Positions 59,484 through 64,000 of a DNA stretch of 64,000 bases are shown here, one piece after another (the first letter of the stretch is position 1; each line of letters begins with the position of its first letter). The stretch is from Bacteroidia bacterium (GTDB lineage: Bacteria > Bacteroidota > Bacteroidia > J057): assembly GCA_033391075.1 (NCBI GenBank), contig JAWPMV010000001.1:4588001-4652000 (forward strand). The letters are read 5' to 3'. Below the pieces are notes generated by a model. That model searched no databases, was not told the origin of the DNA, and saw only the letters and a program-made list of their open reading frames with translations. Both the position numbers and the translations under genes were made by a program.

Positions 59484-60920
59484 ATGAACACCTATCCTCT
59501 CATCAGTAGCTACAAAAAGCTGCTAGCAGATACAGTTACTCCCGTTAGTCTCTACCTGAGATTGAGGGACCAGTTTGCAAACTCCATCATGTTGGAGAGT
59601 TCAGATTATCATAGCCAGGATAATTCCTATTCTTTTATCTGCTTTGATCCTATCTCATCTATTGAGGTAAAAGAATCTATGGTTTACATGAATTTCCCCG
59701 ATGGAAAGAAAAAAGAGGTGGAATTGAGAGATCCGCAAAGTCTATGGCCAATTTTACAAAGCTATGTGGATAGTTTCGAAGTAGAGGAATTGGACCTGAA
59801 ATTCAGTTACAATGGCCTTTTTGGCTACCATAGTTATGATGTGGTTCGACATTATGAAAGTGTCGATATCCAGCAGTATCAGGATGAAGCCAGAGAGATT
59901 CCGGATCTCCTGTATCAGGCCTATCGCTTTATGATCGTCATCGACCATTTCAAAAATGAAATGTACCTGCTGGAACATAGAAATGAGGAAGAAGATTCTC
60001 AGTTGGAGAAAATTGAGACCCTGCTGAAACACCATGTTTTGCCTCATTTTAGCTTTACGCCTGTAGGAGAGGAGTCCAGTAATATCACGGATCAGGAATA
60101 CCTTAACATCGTACAAAAAGGCAAAGACCATTGCCAGAGAGGAGATGTCTTTCAGATCGTACTTTCCCGTCAGTATGCCCAAAGTTTTGAAGGGGATGAG
60201 TTTAATGTCTATCGTGCACTTCGATCCATCAATCCTTCACCTTACCTCTTCTACTGTGATTATGGATCATTCAAACTCATGGGTTCCTCTCCGGAAGCGC
60301 AATTGATCATTCAGGACGATACCGCGACTATCCATCCCATTGCAGGAACTTTTAAAAGAACCGGCAATGATGCAGAGGATTTGGAGCAGGCGAAAAAACT
60401 CTTCGATGATCCTAAGGAAAATGCAGAGCACGTTATGCTGGTTGATTTGGCCAGAAATGATCTAAGCAGAAGTGGCACTGATGTAGAAGTAAACACTTAT
60501 AAAGAAATTCAATACTATTCCCACGTCATCCATTTGGTTTCAAAAGTAACGGCCAAGATAGATGAAAATGCTTCTTCAATGAAGCTGGTAGCTGATACCT
60601 TTCCGGCAGGAACCCTTTCCGGTGCGCCTAAACACAGAGCCATGCAATTGATCAATCAGTATGAAAACCAGAATAGAGGTTTTTATGGAGGCTGCGTGGG
60701 ATATCTCGGATTCGACGGAACTTTCAACCAGGCCATCATGATTCGTTCTTGCCTCAGTAAAAAGAATGTACTCTACTACCAGGCAGGTGCGGGTATCGTA
60801 TCCAAATCCAGTCCGGAAAGTGAACTCCAGGAAGTTCACAACAAATTGGGAGCAATGCGAAATGCGCTTCAGGTAGCAGCAACTCTGGGAGATCGCAAAC
60901 CTTCAGCTGTCATACAATAA
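59484..60920 (+). CDS. trpE: Anthranilate synthase component I
   Basis: This 478-residue enzyme converts chorismate with ammonia from TrpG to anthranilate. The N-terminal part has the feedback-inhibition motif (MLESSDYHSQDNSYSFICFDP; the usual LLES-like element near 36-40). The chorismate-utilising core shows GDVFQIVLSRQY, MGSSPEAQLII, HPIAGTFKRTG, DLARNDLSRSG, FPAGTLSGAPKHRAMQLI and YYQAGAGIV, all in order. It is full length. The frame is open upstream to 59412, but that region is the attenuator, so the ATG at 59484 is the start. It lies 13 nt after the terminator T tract and 34 nt before trpGD. Confidence 0.97.
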   Translation: MNTYPLISSYKKLLADTVTPVSLYLRLRDQFANSIMLESSDYHSQDNSYSFICFDPISSIEVKESMVYMNFPDGKKKEVELRDPQSLWPILQSYVDSFEVEELDLKFSYNGLFGYHSYDVVRHYESVDIQQYQDEAREIPDLLYQAYRFMIVIDHFKNEMYLLEHRNEEEDSQLEKIETLLKHHVLPHFSFTPVGEESSNITDQEYLNIVQKGKDHCQRGDVFQIVLSRQYAQSFEGDEFNVYRALRSINPSPYLFYCDYGSFKLMGSSPEAQLIIQDDTATIHPIAGTFKRTGNDAEDLEQAKKLFDDPKENAEHVMLVDLARNDLSRSGTDVEVNTYKEIQYYSHVIHLVSKVTAKIDENASSMKLVADTFPAGTLSGAPKHRAMQLINQYENQNRGFYGGCVGYLGFDGTFNQAIMIRSCLSKKNVLYYQAGAGIVSKSSPESELQEVHNKLGAMRNALQVAATLGDRKPSAVIQ

Positions 60921-60954
60921 CACTTATTCTAAAAACCCGCCAAGCCTTATATAC

Positions 60955-62559
60955 ATGAAGATTCTAGTTCTAGATAATTACGATTCTTTCACCTATAACC
61001 TGGTACACATCATTCGTGAACTGGGATATGGAGAAAATCTGGATGTATATCGAAATGATAAGATTAGTCTGGATGATGTGGCTCGCTATGATAAGATTGT
61101 CCTTTCACCAGGACCAGGCATACCCTCAGAAGCCGGGATCATGCCTGAACTGATCAAAAGATACGCGAGTAGGAAACACATTATCGGTATTTGCCTGGGA
61201 CATCAGGCCATCGCCGAAAACTTTGGTGCGACTCTCTATAATATGCCCGAGGTACTCCACGGGATTCGAACTCCAGCTACCGTATTGAAACCCAAAGATC
61301 CCATTTTCAAAGGCTTACCCAAAAATCTTGATGTGGCACATTACCATTCCTGGGCCGTTGAAAGAGACTCGATCAATGGCGAAATGGAGATACTTGCAGA
61401 AGATGAGGACAAATGTGTCATGGCCCTTCGTCATAAAAATCTACCCCTCTATGGTCTTCAATTTCATCCTGAGTCCGTCATCACAGATCACGGCATCAAG
61501 ATGATGAAAAACTGGTTGGAAATGCCCCTGAAAGAAGTGGTAAAACCCAGCGCACCCAGTTCTGCCAATATGAAAGGTATATTGAATCACCTTTTCTCTC
61601 ATCAGACCCTCGATAAGCAACAGGCCAAAGAAATCCTGACCAATATTGCCAAAGGAGGCATGTACAATAATTCGCAGGTGGCTGCTTTCCTGACAGTCTT
61701 CATTATGCGGGGAATTACCGTCGAAGAATTGGGAGGATTTAGAGAAGCCATGCTCGAACTTTGCATTCCCGTTCCCCTGGAAGAGTTTGATCCCATTGAT
61801 CTTTGTGGAACCGGGGGAGACGGTAAAAACACCTTCAATGTATCTACCCTAGCCTCTTTTGTGACAGCAGGAGCAGGGGTAGCTGTTGCAAAACATGGCA
61901 ATTATGGAGTCTCATCCGTATCTGGTTCCTCCAACGTAATCGAATACCTCGGAGGTACATTCAGCAAAGACATCGATGAATTGAAGCGACAAATGGAGCG
62001 TTCCAATCTCTGCTTCCTTCACGCCCAGCTCTTTCACCCGGCCATGAAAAACGTAGGCCCCATCCGCAGGGAACTTGGCGTAAAAACCTTCTTCAATATG
62101 CTGGGACCCATGGTAAATCCTGCTTTCCCTAAAAAACAATTGGTAGGCGTATTTGATTTGCAGTTGGCGAGGCTATATGGATATCTCTATCAGAAAACGG
62201 ATAAGAATTTCGTCATTCTCCATTCTCTGGACGGTTATGATGAAATTTCCCTGACAGCTGATACGAAATACCTTTCCAATGAAGGCGACAACCTGATCAG
62301 TCCGGAAATGATGGGCCTCAATCGTTGGCAGGCAGAAGATTTGCATGGAGGAGATACCGTAGAAGAAGCAGCCAAAATCTTCATGAACGTTCTCCAAAAT
62401 CAAGCTACAGAACCGCAGAAACAAGTCGTTATCGCCAACGCTGCGATGGCAATTCATTGTTCCAAAGGTATCAGCATTTCAGATGCAGTAGCCAGTGCGA
62501 GAGAATCCCTCGATAGCGGCAAGGCATTGGATAGTTTTAAGAAGTTCATCAAAAAATAG
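60955..62559 (+). CDS. trpGD: Fused anthranilate synthase component II and anthranilate phosphoribosyltransferase
   Basis: Residues 1-195 are the TrpG glutamine amidotransferase: DNYDSFTYNL, SPGPGIP, the nucleophile in GICLGHQA (Cys at about 81), and FHPES with the catalytic His and Glu. Residues 205-534 are TrpD: GGMYNNSQVAAFLTVFIMRG, the PRPP-binding CGTGGDGKNTFN, and KHGNYGVSSVSGSSNVIEYLGG. The fusion gives two activities, the ammonia supply for TrpE and conversion of anthranilate to phosphoribosylanthranilate. Both active sites are intact. TrpGD fusions are known from enteric bacteria; here it sits in a Bacteroidota-type operon. A hairpin repeat separates it from trpC. Confidence 0.96.
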   Translation: MKILVLDNYDSFTYNLVHIIRELGYGENLDVYRNDKISLDDVARYDKIVLSPGPGIPSEAGIMPELIKRYASRKHIIGICLGHQAIAENFGATLYNMPEVLHGIRTPATVLKPKDPIFKGLPKNLDVAHYHSWAVERDSINGEMEILAEDEDKCVMALRHKNLPLYGLQFHPESVITDHGIKMMKNWLEMPLKEVVKPSAPSSANMKGILNHLFSHQTLDKQQAKEILTNIAKGGMYNNSQVAAFLTVFIMRGITVEELGGFREAMLELCIPVPLEEFDPIDLCGTGGDGKNTFNVSTLASFVTAGAGVAVAKHGNYGVSSVSGSSNVIEYLGGTFSKDIDELKRQMERSNLCFLHAQLFHPAMKNVGPIRRELGVKTFFNMLGPMVNPAFPKKQLVGVFDLQLARLYGYLYQKTDKNFVILHSLDGYDEISLTADTKYLSNEGDNLISPEMMGLNRWQAEDLHGGDTVEEAAKIFMNVLQNQATEPQKQVVIANAAMAIHCSKGISISDAVASARESLDSGKALDSFKKFIKK

Positions 62560-62562
62560 TAA

Positions 62563-62650
62563 GAAGTATTCTTGTGTTCAGCTGTTCTCGTGTTATGGTT
62601 GAATGAATCCTGACAAGAACACCTGAACATGAGGACAGCCCAATACGTTA
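62563..62650. repeat. GTGTT-type hairpin repeat inside the trp operon
   Basis: AAGTATTCTTGTGTTCAG and CTGTTCTCGTGTT on the left face GACAAGAACACCTGAACAT and GAGGACAGCCCAATACGTT on the right. The arms match in phase as GTATT, TGT, TGTTC and TGTT blocks. The element begins 3 nt after the trpGD stop and ends 14 nt before the trpC start. Confidence 0.6.
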
Positions 62651-62664
62651 ACAAGGTTTTACCC

Positions 62665-63486
62665 ATGACCATTCTAGACGAAATAATTGCACATAAAAAG
62701 ATTGAAGTAGAAGAGCGAAAAGCCCTTTATCCGATAAAATTATTGGAGAAAAGCATCTACTTCGACACTCCGGCTGTTTCGATGAAACACTATGTGAGTC
62801 GGCCCGACCTAAGCGGCATCATTGCCGAGATAAAGCGAAAATCTCCTTCTAAAGGAGATATCAATCCTTTTGTATCGGTAGAAAAGGTTTCCATTGGCTA
62901 TATGCAGGCTGGAGCCTCGGCCCTTTCCATCCTCACGGATACCAAATATTTTGGTGGGAAGAATGAAGACCTGACTCTTGCTCGCCAAATGAACTATTGC
63001 CCTATTTTGAGAAAGGAGTTTATCGTCGATGAGTACCAAATCCTGGAGGCGAGATCCATAGGCGCTGATGCAATTCTCCTAATAGCTTCGGCACTTTATC
63101 CCGCAGAACTCAAGAAATTGGCGGCCTTTGCAAAATCAGTTGGGCTGGAAGTACTCATGGAAGTTCACGACCAAATGGAACTGGATCGTTCTCTCAATGA
63201 GCACCTCGATCTGGTGGGAGTAAACAATCGCAACCTTAAAGATTTTAGCGTTGACATCAAGACTTCCTTGCAATTAGCAGATCAGATTCCGGCGGAGTTT
63301 ACCAAAGTTGCAGAAAGTGGAATCAGCGATCCCAAAGAGGTAGTCAAACTCAAGCAGGCAGGCTTTCAGGGATTTTTGATGGGACAAAAATTTATGGAAA
63401 CCAGTGCTCCGCATAAAGCTTGTGCAAAGTTTGTTGACGAACTGGAAAAACTCCTGAAGGAAAATAAAGTATTGCAAGGAAAATGA
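62665..63486 (+). CDS. trpC: Indole-3-glycerol phosphate synthase
   Basis: This 273-residue TIM-barrel enzyme closes the carboxyphenylaminodeoxyribulose phosphate ring in Trp synthesis. Matching motifs are ILDEIIAHKKIEVEERK at the start, IIAEIKRKSPSKG (catalytic Lys), ALSILTDTKYFGG, LRKEFIVDEYQI (catalytic Glu/Lys region), DAILLIASAL, EVLMEVHD, VGVNNRNLKDFSVD and AESGI. An ATG at 62629 lies within the upstream repeat; the one at 62665 starts the conserved part and is preferred. Its stop overlaps the trpF start as ATGA. Confidence 0.96.
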   Translation: MTILDEIIAHKKIEVEERKALYPIKLLEKSIYFDTPAVSMKHYVSRPDLSGIIAEIKRKSPSKGDINPFVSVEKVSIGYMQAGASALSILTDTKYFGGKNEDLTLARQMNYCPILRKEFIVDEYQILEARSIGADAILLIASALYPAELKKLAAFAKSVGLEVLMEVHDQMELDRSLNEHLDLVGVNNRNLKDFSVDIKTSLQLADQIPAEFTKVAESGISDPKEVVKLKQAGFQGFLMGQKFMETSAPHKACAKFVDELEKLLKENKVLQGK

Positions 63487-64000
63487 AGGCTGGCTCGGAC
63501 ATAAAATTAAAAGTGTGCGGCATGAAGTTCCCGGATAATGTGGAACAATTGCGGGAGCTAAGCCCCGATTTCATGGGCATGATCTTTTATGAAAAATCCA
63601 GCAGGAACGTGGGAGACAGTCTGGAAGCAAATAGGATAAAGGCACTTTCTCATCCTCAAAAGATTGGCGTCTTTGTAAATGCGGAAAAGGAATTTATGCT
63701 AAAGAAGGCAGAAGATTTTGGCCTTGACTACTTACAACTGCATGGTCAGGAAACGCCCCGACTTTGCAAAGAACTACAGGAAAGAGGGATCGGGATTATC
63801 AAAGTCTTCTCTGTAGGCAATGGATTTGATTTTAGCATACTCAAAGACTACGAGTCCTATGTCGATTTTTTCCTTTTCGATACCAAAGGAAAACATCCGG
63901 GAGGAAATGGAGTGGTCTTCAATTGGGATATTCTGAATCAATACCCCAGTCATGTACCTTTCTTTTTGAGTGGGGGAATCAGTTTGGAGAATGCCGGTGC
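63483..64000 (+). CDS. trpF: Phosphoribosylanthranilate isomerase (partial, runs off the window)
   Basis: The frame starts at the ATG that overlaps the trpC stop (ATGA) and is open for 172 codons to the end of the window. It opens MKAGSDIKLKVCGMKFPDNV; KVCGMK is the TrpF signature with the catalytic Cys. The family blocks MGMIFYEKSSRNV, IGVFVN, LDYLQLHGQE, FFLFDTKGKHPGGNGVVFNW (catalytic Asp in LFDT) and FLSGGI follow. The enzyme isomerises phosphoribosylanthranilate to the ribulose form used by TrpC. The missing C-terminus is about 30-40 residues. Translational coupling with trpC is indicated by the 4-nt overlap. Confidence 0.95.
   Translation, partial: MKAGSDIKLKVCGMKFPDNVEQLRELSPDFMGMIFYEKSSRNVGDSLEANRIKALSHPQKIGVFVNAEKEFMLKKAEDFGLDYLQLHGQETPRLCKELQERGIGIIKVFSVGNGFDFSILKDYESYVDFFLFDTKGKHPGGNGVVFNWDILNQYPSHVPFFLSGGISLENAG

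Noticed and set aside
8329-62650. CRISPR-like array from the repeated AACAC/GTGTT words
   Set aside because: Copies are far apart, not equally spaced, and each is an inverted hairpin; no cas genes are present.

Overview
The window looks like a chromosome segment of a free-living, probably marine member of the Bacteroidota, most likely near the Saprospiria (Lewinella/Haliscomenobacter type). This is inferred from family content and signals, not from a search. The evidence is: SusC-like TonB-linked outer membrane proteins, T9SS-type secreted proteins with lamin-tail and C-terminal sorting modules, many lipoproteins with a Cys after a short hydrophobic stretch, an OstA-like protein, a bacterial GH3 protein, DUF1573, DUF3857, DUF4382 and SIMPL families, few Shine-Dalgarno sequences, and repeated matches to the Bacteroidota promoter (TTTG, 19 bp, TAnnTTTG). 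No rRNA, CRISPR array, transposase or prophage is visible. One tRNA gene (His) is present.

Layout. 0.1-2.7 kb: Mrp/ApbC ATPase, NifU-like scaffold and an HTH regulator. 2.7-15 kb: a secreted catabolic block with three sulfatases, a TAT-type Gfo/Idh/MocA oxidoreductase and two SusC-like receptors without SusD partners. 15.2-16.4 kb: 4-hydroxyphenylpyruvate dioxygenase behind a promoter with a strong palindrome. 16.5-20 kb: secreted or lipoprotein genes on the minus strand. 20-24 kb: MarR regulator, vanadium haloperoxidase-like enzyme and an SSS symporter with a possible attenuator leader. 23.9-26.6 kb: a predicted membrane-anchored HTH protein, its small partner and a divergent SIMPL protein. 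26.7-31.7 kb: fatty-acid-hydroxylase-like protein, HhH protein, PI-PLC-like enzyme and TrkH. 32-37.7 kb: a lamin-tail protein, a CBS protein, a small T9SS-type protein and a 0.9-kb repeat-rich non-coding stretch. 37.8-41.5 kb: a compositionally mosaic orphan protein, then an AraC-type DNA-binding protein, a FeeM-like N-acyltransferase and a methyltransferase. 41.6-48 kb: tRNA-His, DUF1573, ABC-F and a 1135-residue ThuA/sugar dehydrogenase/PKD/cytochrome c lipoprotein. 48.3-49.8 kb: two tandem LexA/S24-like proteins, one apparently inactivated. 50-52.8 kb: VanX-like dipeptidase and OstA-like protein. 52.9-54.6 kb: a CHAT protease fused to a pseudokinase. 55-59.3 kb: MarR, GH3 and DUF3857 proteins. 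59.3 kb to the end: a tryptophan operon, trpL-trpE-trpGD-trpC-trpF, running off the right edge.

The two strongest finds are these. (1) A complete trp attenuator before trpE: a 19-residue leader peptide with three consecutive Trp codons, and three mutually exclusive RNA pairings ending in an intrinsic terminator. (2) A 550-residue protein joining an apparently intact His/Cys CHAT protease to a kinase fold that has lost the catalytic Asp, the metal-binding Asn and the DFG glycine. Other points of interest are a decoy-like LexA paralogue, a family of GTGTT-rich hairpin repeats placed just after stop codons (one inside the trp operon), and -7 boxes only 4-5 nt before start codons, which suggests leaderless mRNAs.
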